Shown: positions 8,987 through 17,102 of the stretch, piece by piece
Layout of the letters: each line of letters starts with the position of its first letter
Numbering within the stretch: the first letter of the stretch is position 1
NCBI RefSeq assembly: GCF_018829635.1
Contig: NZ_JAHKKG010000003.1
Span: forward strand, 434,001-498,000
Origin: Paractinoplanes bogorensis
GTDB taxonomy: Bacteria > Actinomycetota > Actinomycetes > Mycobacteriales > Micromonosporaceae
Direction: 5' to 3'
DNA: 64,000 bases
The notes under the pieces: model-generated
Seen by the model: only the letters and a program-made list of their open reading frames with translations
Told to the model about the DNA's origin: nothing
The model's database searches: none
Program-made: the position numbers and the translations under genes

Positions 8987-9853
8987 TCACTCCGCCGGTG
9001 CGGGCAGGATCGGCCGCAGCAGCGGCGGCTCCTCACCGAAGCGGGCCTTCCACTCGCGCGGATAGCCGAGCGAGACCTCCTCGAAGCGCACGCCGTCGCG
9101 CCGGGTGGTCCGCCGGATGTGCAGATGACCGTAGACGGCGACCTCGGCCCGGAAGCGTACGTGCCAGTCGGCCGTGCGCTCGGTGCCGCACCACTGGGCG
9201 AACTCGGGGAACCGGAGGATCTCGGTCGGGTGCCGGTGCAGCGGCCAGTGGCCGGCCAGCACGGTCGGCATGGCCGGATCGATGTCCAGCAGACGCTTCT
9301 CGGTGTAGGCGATCCGGGCGTCGCACCACGCCTCGCGGGTCGGGTACGGGTCCGGGTGCAGCAGCACCTCGTCGGTGCAGACCACGCCGGTGCGCTCGGC
9401 GTAGGCCAGTGACGCCGCCTTGGTCGTGGTGCCCGGCGCGCGCCACGTGTAGTCGTACAGCAGGAACAACGGCGCCACGGTCACCGGGCCGCCCTCGCCG
9501 TCCCAGACCGGGTACGGGTCCTCGGGTGTCACGACGCCGAGCGTCCGGCAGGCGGACACCAGCTCGCGGTAGCGATGTTCGCCGCGTAGCTTCACCGGGT
9601 CCTGCGGGTGGGTCCACAACTCGTGGTTGCCGGGTGCCCAGATCACCTTGGCGAACCGGTCGCGAAGCCGCTCCAACGTGGCGGTCACCTCGTCGAACAG
9701 TTCGCCGACATCGCCCGCGACGATCAGCCAGTCGTCGTCGGTGCCGGGGGTGAGGCGGTCGGCCAGCGACCGGTTCTCCTGATACGCCACGTGCAGGTCG
9801 CTGATCGCGAAAATAGTTCGGGACTGGGAATTCACAGGCTTCACGGTACCCAT
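8987..9853 (-). CDS. Metallophosphoesterase, possible PptH-like phosphopantetheinyl hydrolase
   Basis: A calcineurin-type metal-dependent phosphoesterase of about 288 residues. All metal motifs are present in order: SDLH near the N-terminus, AGDVGE, GNHELW, AGHWPLHRHP and YGHLHIR. In Mycobacterium tuberculosis the gene next to pptT encodes PptH, a metallophosphoesterase that strips phosphopantetheine from carrier proteins; here a metallophosphoesterase gene ends 6 bp from the end of a PptT-type gene, convergently. That makes a PptH-like role plausible but unproven. Three starts are possible: ATG 9853 (used), GTG 9844 and GTG 9835, all before the first beta strand. The gene is divergent from the response regulator gene at 9912. 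Confidence 0.85.
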   Translation of the reverse strand: MGTVKPVNSQSRTIFAISDLHVAYQENRSLADRLTPGTDDDWLIVAGDVGELFDEVTATLERLRDRFAKVIWAPGNHELWTHPQDPVKLRGEHRYRELVSACRTLGVVTPEDPYPVWDGEGGPVTVAPLFLLYDYTWRAPGTTTKAASLAYAERTGVVCTDEVLLHPDPYPTREAWCDARIAYTEKRLLDIDPAMPTVLAGHWPLHRHPTEILRFPEFAQWCGTERTADWHVRFRAEVAVYGHLHIRRTTRRDGVRFEEVSLGYPREWKARFGEEPPLLRPILPAPAE

Positions 9854-9911
9854 CCTGGAATACGAGTGATCTAGGTTCTTCCCGAGACGAAGGAACGATG
9901 GGCCGGAGCGA

Positions 9912-10571
9912 ATGCGAATATTGCTCGTGGAAGACGACCACCGGGTCACCGCTGCCATGATCTCGATGCTGGAGCGGCGCGGATACCAGGTGGAACACGC
10001 GGCGACGGTTGCCGCCGCGCTGGCCGCCGCGCCCTGCGATCTCGTGCTGCTCGACCTCAACCTGCCGGACGGCGACGGCATGGAGGTGTGCCGGGCGCTG
10101 CGCGAACGTAACGAGCATCTCGGCATCATCGCGGTGACCGCCCGGGGCGAGGAGCGTGATCGCGTCGTCGGTCTGCGGTCGGGGGCCGACGACTACGTGG
10201 TGAAGCCGTTCTCGATGGTCGAGCTGCAGGCGCGCATCGAGGCCCTGTTGCGCCGGACCGCCCGTACGGGACCCCCGGCTCGGGAGATTGTCGAATTCGG
10301 ACCGTTACGCATTGACTACTCAGCGCGCACGGTGGAGGTGGACGGCGAGCCGGTGACGCTGACCCGCAAGGAGTTCGACATCCTGGCCTCGCTCGCCCGC
10401 CAGCCCGGCGTGGTGGTGCCCCGCGAACGGATCCTGCTCGACGTCTGGCGCACCACCTGGTCGGGCAAGCACACCCTCGAGGTGCACGTGGGATCGCTGC
10501 GGGCCAAGCTCGGCCGCCCGCAGATGGTGCAGGCCGTCCGGGGCGTGGGCTACTGTCTGCGGGCCGGATAA
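9912..10571 (+). CDS. OmpR/PhoB-family response regulator
   Basis: A 219-residue two-component response regulator. The receiver domain (1-115) has the acidic pocket Glu7-Asp8-Asp9, phospho-acceptor Asp48 in LVLLDLNLPDGDG, Thr76 and Lys98 (VVKPF). The C-terminal winged helix (about 125-219) shows the OmpR-type pattern LTRKEFDILASLARQPG and the ending VQAVRGVGYCLRAG. The ATG at 9912 has GGAG five bases upstream. A sensor kinase gene follows 19 bp later, so this is a classical regulator-kinase operon. The signal is unknown; the convergent TAXI lipoprotein gene suggests an extracellular ligand. Confidence 0.94.
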   Translation: MRILLVEDDHRVTAAMISMLERRGYQVEHAATVAAALAAAPCDLVLLDLNLPDGDGMEVCRALRERNEHLGIIAVTARGEERDRVVGLRSGADDYVVKPFSMVELQARIEALLRRTARTGPPAREIVEFGPLRIDYSARTVEVDGEPVTLTRKEFDILASLARQPGVVVPRERILLDVWRTTWSGKHTLEVHVGSLRAKLGRPQMVQAVRGVGYCLRAG

Positions 10572-10590
10572 CGGTGGTCGGGAGGGTGCG

Positions 10591-11988
10591 TTGCGCAGGC
10601 GGCTGGTGACCAGCTATGTGCTGCTGTTGTGCTTGGTCCTGCTCGCGCTCGAGGTGCCGCTGGCCATCACGCTGACCAACCGGGAGACCCAGCGGGTGCT
10701 GGCCGACCGGACCGCCGACGCGACCCGGTTCGCCTCGCTGGCCGCGCCCGCGATGCGCACCAACGAGCTCGGCGCGGTGGTCGACGAGTTACGCCGCTAC
10801 CAGGAGCTCTACGGCATCGGCACCATGCTCGTCGACCAGGACCAGCAGGTGCTCAGCGTGTTCGGCGACAGCAACCCCGACCCCGACCGCGCGAGTCTGG
10901 TCATCCGGGGCGCGCTGGCCGGCCGCATGGTGGGCACGCCGGCGACGCTGTGGCCCTGGCAGACCCACCCGCTGGTGGTAGCCGTGCCGATCAACGAGGG
11001 CGGCGCCGTGCTGGGCGCCGTCGTCACCATCTCGGCGACCGGCCACAACCGCCGTACGGTGCTGATCAGCTGGGCGCAGCTGCTGTTCGTCGGCTTCCTC
11101 GCGGTGGCCGTCTGCGTGTTCACGGCTCTGCTGCTGGCGGGCTGGGTGCTGCGGCCGGTGACCCGGCTCGACGCGGTGGTGCACGAGATCGCGGCCGGCG
11201 ACGACGGCGCCCGGGTGCAGTCCGGCCTGGGCCCGCCCGAGTTGCGCCGGCTCGCCGACAGCTTCAACGAGATGGCCGACGTCGTGGCCCACAACATCGA
11301 GCAGCAGCGCTCGTTCGTGGCCCACGCCAGCCACCAGCTGCGCAACCCGCTGACCGTGCTGCGGCTGCGCATCGAGGATCTCGGCAGCCGGATGACCACC
11401 GAGGAGGCCCAGGCCGACGCGGCGATCGCACTCGAGGAGACCGACCGGCTGGCCGACGTGCTGGACGGGCTGCTGGCCCTGGCCCGGGCCGAGCGCGGCC
11501 AGCACAAGACCGAGGTGGTCGACGCCGTGCAGATCGCGCTGAACCGGGAGCAGGCGTGGATGCCGCTGACCCAGCGGCGCGGTGTCTTCCTGCGGACGGT
11601 GGTGCCGAAGGAACCGCACTACGCCCGGCTGGTCGCGACCGCGCTCGACCAGTCGCTCGACGCCCTGATCGACAACGCGCTCAAGTTCACCCCGGCCGGC
11701 GGCTCGGTCGACGTCGAGGTCGCCGCGCGCGACGGCGGCGTCGAGGTGACCGTGCGCGACACCGGCCCCGGGATGACCGAGGAGCAGTGCCGTCAGGCGA
11801 CCGAGCGGTTCTGGCGGGCCCCCGACACCCAGAACGTCGACGGCGCCGGCCTGGGCCTGCCGATCGTCACCGTGCTGATCGAGGCCTCCGGTGGCCGTCT
11901 GACGCTGGCCCCTTCGCCGCCGCGCGGCCTGGCCGCCCGCATCTGGCTGCCGACGGCCGTCCTGGCCGGGGGGAAATCTACGGCTTGA
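10591..11988 (+). CDS. Two-component sensor histidine kinase
   Basis: A 465-residue membrane kinase partnering the response regulator just upstream. Two membrane segments (about 7-29 and 160-184) enclose a roughly 130-residue extracytoplasmic sensor region; a HAMP linker follows (RPVTRLDAVVHEI onward), then a dimerisation/phosphoacceptor helix with His248 in SHQLRNPL, and an HATPase domain with the N-box DNALKFTP and G-boxes DTGPGM and GAGLGLPIV. Translation probably starts at TTG 10591, which has GGAGGG eight bases upstream. The last 11 bp overlap the end of the convergent TAXI lipoprotein gene, so the two genes could influence each other by antisense transcription. Confidence 0.92.
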   Translation: MRRRLVTSYVLLLCLVLLALEVPLAITLTNRETQRVLADRTADATRFASLAAPAMRTNELGAVVDELRRYQELYGIGTMLVDQDQQVLSVFGDSNPDPDRASLVIRGALAGRMVGTPATLWPWQTHPLVVAVPINEGGAVLGAVVTISATGHNRRTVLISWAQLLFVGFLAVAVCVFTALLLAGWVLRPVTRLDAVVHEIAAGDDGARVQSGLGPPELRRLADSFNEMADVVAHNIEQQRSFVAHASHQLRNPLTVLRLRIEDLGSRMTTEEAQADAAIALEETDRLADVLDGLLALARAERGQHKTEVVDAVQIALNREQAWMPLTQRRGVFLRTVVPKEPHYARLVATALDQSLDALIDNALKFTPAGGSVDVEVAARDGGVEVTVRDTGPGMTEEQCRQATERFWRAPDTQNVDGAGLGLPIVTVLIEASGGRLTLAPSPPRGLAARIWLPTAVLAGGKSTA

Positions 11989-12919
11989 CCGACTGGTAAT
12001 AGCGGGCCGCGCCCGGGTGCAGCGGCACCGGCAGGGTCGAGATGGCCGAGCGCAGGTCGAGCCGCTCGGCCGCCGGATGCGCGGCGGCCAGCAGGTCACG
12101 CCGGTCGAGCAGCAGCCGGGTCAGGTCGAAGGCCAGGCTGTCGGGCATGCTGGTCGAGACGACCAGCAGGTTGGGAACGGCCACAGTGGAGGACGCGGTC
12201 ACCTTGTAGGCCGAGGTCGGCACGTCGCGGACCACATAGACGTCGCTGTAGACCCGGCGCAGCTCGTAGGCCCAGTCGGCCAGCCCGACGATGCGGATCG
12301 GCAGGTTCTGGCTGAGCTTCTCGATGCCCGCCACCGGCAGCCCGCCGGAGAAGAAGAACCCGTCGATGGCCCGGTTCCGCAGCGCGGCCATCGAGTCGTC
12401 CAGGTTGAGCTCGCGGCGGGTGATCACGCCGGGCCCGGCCATCTTGGCCGCCGACAACAGGCGCTGCACCGTCACCGCCGTGCCCGAGCCCTTGCCGCCG
12501 ATCGACACCCGCTTGCCGCGCAGGTGCTCGAGCTTGCTGATGCTGCTGTCGACCCGCACCACCAGATGCAGCAGGTCGTCGTAGACCCGGGCCAGCGCGG
12601 CCACGTCGTCCGGCGGTCCGTCCGCCGCGGCCAGGATGTCGGCCTGGCTGAACCCGATCTGGGCGTTGCCGCTGCGCACCCGCTCGACATTTTCGGCCGA
12701 GGCGGCGGTCACCACGACCGACGCGTGCGAGTTCGGCAGATATTGGTCGATGACCTTCGCGTACGCCGTGCCGACCGCGTAGTAGACGGCGGTGGGACTG
12801 CCGGTGGCGATCCGGATCGACCGGTAGCTCGGCTCGTCGTCGACGCAGGCGCCGGTGGCCAGCGCGCCGAGAGCGCCGAACAGCAGGGCGCGACGCGAAG
12901 AACTCACCTGGACAGCCAC
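11978..12919 (-). CDS. TAXI-family TRAP substrate-binding lipoprotein
   Basis: A 313-residue extracytoplasmic solute receptor of the TAXI type, the binding component of TRAP transporters for dicarboxylates or amino acids. The N-terminus has SSRRALLFGALGALATGAC: a short positive, possibly twin-arginine, signal ending in a lipobox whose cysteine would be lipidated. Diagnostic family words follow: IRIATGSPTAVYYAVGTAYA, ENVERVRSGNAQIGFSQAD, LRGKRVSIGGKGSGTAV. GTG 12919 is chosen for the GGAGG six bases upstream. No TRAP permease is encoded nearby, so the receptor may instead feed the adjacent two-component sensor, with which its gene converges and overlaps by 11 bp (inference). Confidence 0.87.
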   Translation of the reverse strand: MAVQVSSSRRALLFGALGALATGACVDDEPSYRSIRIATGSPTAVYYAVGTAYAKVIDQYLPNSHASVVVTAASAENVERVRSGNAQIGFSQADILAAADGPPDDVAALARVYDDLLHLVVRVDSSISKLEHLRGKRVSIGGKGSGTAVTVQRLLSAAKMAGPGVITRRELNLDDSMAALRNRAIDGFFFSGGLPVAGIEKLSQNLPIRIVGLADWAYELRRVYSDVYVVRDVPTSAYKVTASSTVAVPNLLVVSTSMPDSLAFDLTRLLLDRRDLLAAAHPAAERLDLRSAISTLPVPLHPGAARYYQSVKP

Positions 12920-13014
12920 CCGAATCCTCCACCCCACTGACCGTGGCAGTGACCGCGCAAGTTTTGCACAAATCCGGGCCGGTAGAGGTGCGCTGACGTT
13001 TCCGATTGGCGACG

Positions 13015-13026
13015 GTGTCATGACAC
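13015..13026. promoter_or_regulatory. 12-bp perfect palindrome in divergent promoter region
   Basis: GTGTCATGACAC lies 22 bp before the GTG start of the plus-strand gene at 13048, within the 128-bp gap between it and the divergent TAXI gene. It is a plausible operator. A related, spaced version (GTGTC-4-GACAC) occurs at 31880-31893. Confidence 0.35.
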
Positions 13027-13047
13027 GACGAAAAGGAGATCATCGAG

Positions 13048-13659
13048 GTGGGCACCGATGCACTGGGTATGGCGTTCGAGTCGGCCTGTCTCGTCCGTTG
13101 CGCCCGATCCCTCGCGCCGGTTCCGGCCCGCCGCCGCGAGGTCCGGCTGACCACCGTGCCGCGTCCGGCCGGACCGCTCGCCGAGTTCGGTCACCCGGCC
13201 GCCGCCGACCGGCTCGCCGGACGGCTGGCCGCGCTGGGCTTCGCCGCCACGACCGAGATGCACACCGGTGGGGTGGCCCGCACCTACGAGTTGCAGCGGG
13301 TGCTGGTGCCCGAGCACGAGCGCGCCGCCCTGGAGCGCCGGCTGACCGTCGCGTGGCAGTGGGGCCGCCAGCAGCTGCTCGCCGACGGCCCGCGGGTGCC
13401 CCTCGCGACCGACCACACCCGGCGGCTCACCCTGGCCCGCTACGCCTGGCAGGCCGCGTTGCTGGCCGGCGGTCCCCGGCGGCGGGCCGGCACGCTGCGG
13501 GTCAAGCTGGGCGACCCCGAGACGGCCGAGGTGCTGCTGCGCGGGGCCCGCCTGATCGGCGTGTCCGGCGAGGTGATCCGGCGGCAGGGCTGCTTCGCGG
13601 TGGCGGTCGCCAACTCGGCCGTCCCGCTGCTGACGACCGCTCCGCACCTTCGTCCCTGA
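13048..13659 (+). CDS. Protein of unknown function, faintly WhiA-N-terminal-like
   Basis: A 203-residue soluble protein that I do not recognise with confidence. There is no signal peptide or membrane helix. The GTG start has a strong AAAGGAGAT upstream, and codon use is typical, so it is a real gene. The segment ARYAWQAALLAGGPRRRAGT and the following TLRVKLGDPETAEVLLRGAR and LIGVSGEVIRRQG resemble the layout of the LAGLIDADG-like N-terminal half of the sporulation regulator WhiA (a conserved helix with a gained-length insertion, a strand, then a gene-specific helix). No C-terminal HTH follows. This resemblance is weak and by eye; a fold comparison would decide. It converges, 5 bp apart, with the mannanase gene. 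Confidence 0.7.
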   Translation: MGTDALGMAFESACLVRCARSLAPVPARRREVRLTTVPRPAGPLAEFGHPAAADRLAGRLAALGFAATTEMHTGGVARTYELQRVLVPEHERAALERRLTVAWQWGRQQLLADGPRVPLATDHTRRLTLARYAWQAALLAGGPRRRAGTLRVKLGDPETAEVLLRGARLIGVSGEVIRRQGCFAVAVANSAVPLLTTAPHLRP

Positions 13660-13664
13660 CACCT

Positions 13665-14672
13665 TCAGCGGCAGGCGATGCGGGCGAGCTCGCCGCCCCG
13701 GCCCCGCATCGAGCGCTCCCGTACCCAGGCGGTGAAGGCGGCCAGCGCGCCGGGGGAGGACCCCGGTGACCACGCCTCCTCCTTGACGGTGTCGAACCAG
13801 GTGAGCAGCCGCAGGTCGGGATAGGCACCCGAGCGCAGCGCGGCGGCCATGTCCGCGATCCACTGCGCCTTGCCGCCGCCGTCCTCGGACGAGGCGAACT
13901 CGCCCAGCATCACCGGCCGGCCCGGGGCGATCAGACGGGCTTTCCCGTACGCGGTGGCAAAGGTCTGCTCGAAGCTGGTCCAGTGGTCGCCGGCCGGATC
14001 CCAGGACGGCCCGAATCCCCAGTTGTAGCCGTCGATCCCGACCCAGTCCACGTAACGGTCACCCGGGTAGGCGAGCGCCGGGTCGTTGTACGGCTCGTCC
14101 GGCGACGACCCGTTGTTGTAGGCCCAGACCCACTGCACGTTGCCGCCGCCGCTGCGCACCACCAGGTCGTGGACGTGCCGGTACGCCCGTACGTAAAGCG
14201 AAGGGTCCTGGTCGTTGTTGGCGATGCCCCACGGATACCAGTTGCCGTTGAACTCGTGACCCCAGCGCACCAGGATCGGCCGGCGGACGGCGGCGAACTC
14301 GCGGCCGCGGGCCTTGATGTAGGCGTCCCACCGGCCGTCGAGGATGTCGCTGAGGTGGATCTGGGCCGGGTCGGTCGCGCCGAGTGCGGTGTCCCACGGC
14401 TCCCACGTGTAGTGCGGCATGATGCCCTGACGCCACATCTCGCGCGCGGTGCCGACCGGGAAGGGCCGGCCGGTGCCCCAGGCGTCGAACCACATCACGC
14501 TGGCCGGGGTGACGCCGTAGAGGCGGTGGACGTCGGCCGCGACCGTGCCCGCGTCCTGTTCCCGGAACATGCCGAGATAACGGGTCCGGGGTGCCGCATC
14601 GGCCGGTCCCGCGAAGCCGGCCACCGATGCGATGGTGGCCGACGCGGCGTACAGGAATCCTCGCCTTTTCAT
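13665..14672 (-). CDS. Secreted GH26 glycoside hydrolase (beta-mannanase type)
   Basis: A 335-residue exported glycosidase of clan GH-A, family 26, which typically cleaves beta-1,4-mannans. The N-terminus MKRRGFLYAASATIASVAGF is a twin-arginine-like signal, probably cleaved after ADA (residue 26). The acid/base Glu140 sits in the family motif RWGHEFNGNWYPW and the nucleophile Glu258 in VMLGEF; the aromatic-rich WVWAYNNG and YVDWVGIDGYNW stretches line the cleft. There is no carbohydrate-binding module. Neighbours do not form an obvious polysaccharide locus. The activity could also be beta-1,3-xylanase or lichenase, which occur in GH26. Confidence 0.9.
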   Translation of the reverse strand: MKRRGFLYAASATIASVAGFAGPADAAPRTRYLGMFREQDAGTVAADVHRLYGVTPASVMWFDAWGTGRPFPVGTAREMWRQGIMPHYTWEPWDTALGATDPAQIHLSDILDGRWDAYIKARGREFAAVRRPILVRWGHEFNGNWYPWGIANNDQDPSLYVRAYRHVHDLVVRSGGGNVQWVWAYNNGSSPDEPYNDPALAYPGDRYVDWVGIDGYNWGFGPSWDPAGDHWTSFEQTFATAYGKARLIAPGRPVMLGEFASSEDGGGKAQWIADMAAALRSGAYPDLRLLTWFDTVKEEAWSPGSSPGALAAFTAWVRERSMRGRGGELARIACR

Positions 14673-14733
14673 GGGGACCCACGATGGTCGTACCGATCGA
14701 CCAGGGTCAATGAAAAGGTGAGGATCGTGCACG

Positions 14734-15936
14734 TTAGGGCAGTGCGGGCTCCTTGGCGTCCGCCAGCACGGCGGGAGCCTGGGCCCGGCGCCAGCGGGTC
14801 GACGGCGCGGGGGCCTTCCTCTCGACCGGGCGCCGCACGGCCGCCTCGCCACGGTTGGGCAGCGCGAGCCGGAAGACCTTGTACCAGGCCGACGCGACCT
14901 GCTTGGGCAGGGGGCCGCTGACGTACGAGAGCCCGTACCGCTGGAACAGGTCCTGGATCTTGGGCGCGATCTCCTTGTAGCGGTTGCTCGGCATGTCCGG
15001 GAACAGGTGGTGCTCGATCTGGTGGGACAGGTTGCCGGTCATCAGGTGGATGGCCTTGCCGCCGCTGATGTTGGCCGAGCCGAGCATCTGGCGCAGGTAC
15101 CACTCGCCGCGCGTCTCGCCCTCGATCGACGTGCGCTCGAAGGTCTCGACGCCGGTGGGGAAGTGGCCGCACATGATGACCGAGTGGCTCCAGATGTTGC
15201 GGATCAGGTTGGCCGTGGCGTTGGCGGCGATCGTGTGCAGGAACGACGGGCCGGACAGGGCCGGGTGGATCACGTAGTCTTTGAGCATCTGCTTGGCGAT
15301 CTTGTTGCGGACCTTCTTGAGGTCGGCCCGGAACTTCGGGTTCTGCCGCCGCTTCCTGGTGGCCAGGTTCTTACCCAGTTCGAGGTCGTACGCGGCGATG
15401 CCGTACTCGAAGAAGCACATGTTGAGGAAGTTGTAGAACGGCTGGCCCAGGTGCGCCTTGGTCCACCGCTGGTCCTCGTCGACGCGCATGATGCCGTAGC
15501 CGAGGTCGTTGTCGCGGCCGACCACGTTCGTATACGTGTGGTGCAGTTCGTTGTGCGAGTGCTTCCACTGCTCGGCCGGCGACGCGTGGTCCCACTCCCA
15601 CTTGGTCGAGTGGATCTTGGGGTCGCGCATCCAGTCCCACTGGCCGTGCAGGATGTTGTGGCCGACCTCCATGTTCTCGAGGATTTTGGCGATCGACAGG
15701 CCCGCCGTGCCGACCAGCCACGCCGGCGGGAAGATGGAGAACAGCAGCACCCCGCGGCTGCCGAGTTCGAGCCCGCGCTGCCACGCGATCACCCGCCGGA
15801 TGTACGCGGCGTCCTTCTCACCCCGGCTGCCCATCACCTCGTCACGGATGGCGTCGAGCTCGATGCCGATCTGCTCGATGTCCTCGGCGCTCAGGTGGGC
15901 GATCGGGTTGGACTTCTTGCGCTGGATCGTCGTCAT
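14734..15936 (-). CDS. Membrane fatty-acid (acyl-CoA) desaturase, DesA3-like
   Basis: A 400-residue di-iron membrane desaturase that inserts a double bond (probably delta-9) into acyl-CoA. The three histidine boxes are intact: HNILH (93-97), HSHNELHH (126-133) and HQIEHH in the C-terminal third; hydrophobic segments lie around 63-82 and near the second box. The start ATG 15936 follows the stop of the ferredoxin-reductase gene by 8 bp, the same reductase-desaturase pairing as Rv3230c-DesA3 of M. tuberculosis, so the reductase is the expected electron donor. The C-terminal 40 residues are basic and proline-rich, outside the catalytic core. A divergent PucR-type regulator gene probably controls the operon. 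Confidence 0.93.
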   Translation of the reverse strand: MTTIQRKKSNPIAHLSAEDIEQIGIELDAIRDEVMGSRGEKDAAYIRRVIAWQRGLELGSRGVLLFSIFPPAWLVGTAGLSIAKILENMEVGHNILHGQWDWMRDPKIHSTKWEWDHASPAEQWKHSHNELHHTYTNVVGRDNDLGYGIMRVDEDQRWTKAHLGQPFYNFLNMCFFEYGIAAYDLELGKNLATRKRRQNPKFRADLKKVRNKIAKQMLKDYVIHPALSGPSFLHTIAANATANLIRNIWSHSVIMCGHFPTGVETFERTSIEGETRGEWYLRQMLGSANISGGKAIHLMTGNLSHQIEHHLFPDMPSNRYKEIAPKIQDLFQRYGLSYVSGPLPKQVASAWYKVFRLALPNRGEAAVRRPVERKAPAPSTRWRRAQAPAVLADAKEPALP

Positions 15937-15944
15937 GCGGGTCC

Positions 15945-17015
15945 TCAGTTTCCGATCTTGCAGGGGCCGGCGGCGGCCGAGATGCAGGTCTGGACGGGGA
16001 TGCTGTCGCCCGGCTCGGCGACGGTGAGCTGCCCGTCGCGCAGGTCGCGCACGGCGCCCTCGCGCAGCGGCAGCACGCAGCTGAAACAGATGCCCATCCG
16101 GCAGCCGGACGGCATCAGCACGCCCGCGTTCTCGCCGGAGTCGAGCAGCGGCTCGGAGCCGTCGGTCTCGACGACGGTGCCGCATTCGGTGAAGGTGACC
16201 GTGCCGCCCCCGCCGCTGGAGATCAGCGTGGGGCGGAAGCGCTCGGTGCGCAGCAGGTGCGCGGCCTCGCCGTCGGCCCAGTGGGTCTCCAGGGCGTCCA
16301 GCATCTCGTTCGGCCCGCACGCCCAGGTGTGCCGTTCGAACAGGTCGGGCACGAGTTCCTCGAGGTCGGCGGGCTTGAGCCGGCCGTCCGTGCGGGTGTG
16401 CCGCTCGATCAGCGTGATCCGGCCCTCGGCGGCCAGCGTGCGCAGTTCGTCGCCGAAGACCACGGCGGCCCGGGTGCCCGCCGAGTGCACGACGACGACG
16501 TCGGAGAGCTCGTGCAGCGTGCTGCGGAGCATGCCCATGACCGGAGTGATGCCGCTGCCCGCGGTGACGAACAGCGCCTTGGCCGGCCGCGGCGCGCACA
16601 GCTGGAACTCGCCGGTCGGCACGTCCAGATGCAGGATCATGCCGCGCCGGGCCTTCTTGACGAGGTGGGTGCTGACCACGCCGTCCGGCACGGCGTTGAC
16701 CGTGATCGTGATCCGGCCGTCACGCCGCGCCGGTGAGCTGGTGATCGAGTACGAGCGCCACAGCCGTACGCCGTCCACGTCCACACCCACACGGACGTAC
16801 TGGCCGGGCTCGTGCCGCACCCAGCCCCGGCCGGGCCGCAGCACCAGCGTGACGCTCCGGTCGGTCTCGGGCCGGACCGCGTCGACCTTGGCCCGCAGCA
16901 CCCGGGCGTTGCGAAGCGGAGCGATCACGTCGAGGTAGTCGGACGGGACCACCGGCGTAGTAATCAGCTCGACGACGCGCCAGGCGCCGGTCCGCAGGTT
17001 GTTGATAACAGCCAC
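15945..17015 (-). CDS. Ferredoxin-NAD(P)H oxidoreductase with 2Fe-2S domain, desaturase partner
   Basis: A 356-residue flavin/iron-sulfur reductase passing electrons from NAD(P)H to the downstream desaturase. Domain order: FAD domain with the RSYSITSSP flavin motif near 95-105, NAD domain with FVTAGSGITPVMGM and the ACGPNEML motif, then a plant-type ferredoxin domain with CRMGICFSC and a final cysteine in PVQTCISAA giving four cluster ligands. It corresponds to Rv3230c-type proteins. The GTG at 17015 is preferred because the family N-terminus begins there (VTPxxPSDYL region); upstream codons are antisense to the regulator gene. It is the first gene of the two-gene desaturation operon. Confidence 0.92.
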   Translation of the reverse strand: MAVINNLRTGAWRVVELITTPVVPSDYLDVIAPLRNARVLRAKVDAVRPETDRSVTLVLRPGRGWVRHEPGQYVRVGVDVDGVRLWRSYSITSSPARRDGRITITVNAVPDGVVSTHLVKKARRGMILHLDVPTGEFQLCAPRPAKALFVTAGSGITPVMGMLRSTLHELSDVVVVHSAGTRAAVVFGDELRTLAAEGRITLIERHTRTDGRLKPADLEELVPDLFERHTWACGPNEMLDALETHWADGEAAHLLRTERFRPTLISSGGGGTVTFTECGTVVETDGSEPLLDSGENAGVLMPSGCRMGICFSCVLPLREGAVRDLRDGQLTVAEPGDSIPVQTCISAAAGPCKIGN

Positions 17016-17080
17016 GTAACAAGGGTCCTGCGTTTCTGGGGTAGATTCCTGACCATACGAAGTGAATCGGACCGTGTATT

Positions 17081-17097
17081 TTGTTCGCCGGGAACAA
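17081..17097. promoter_or_regulatory. Inverted repeat before PucR-type gene
   Basis: TTGTTC-gccgg-GAACAA is a perfect 6-bp dyad with a 5-bp spacer, centred in the gap between the divergent desaturase operon and the regulator gene. It ends 5 bp before ATG 17103, which fits an autoregulatory operator, or favours the later start at 17127. Confidence 0.4.
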
Positions 17098-17102
17098 GAG
17101 CC

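Noticed and set aside
10789..12099. Minus-strand 436-codon frame opposite the sensor kinase gene
   Set aside because: It is antisense to a complete HAMP/HisKA/HATPase gene and lacks any recognised motif.
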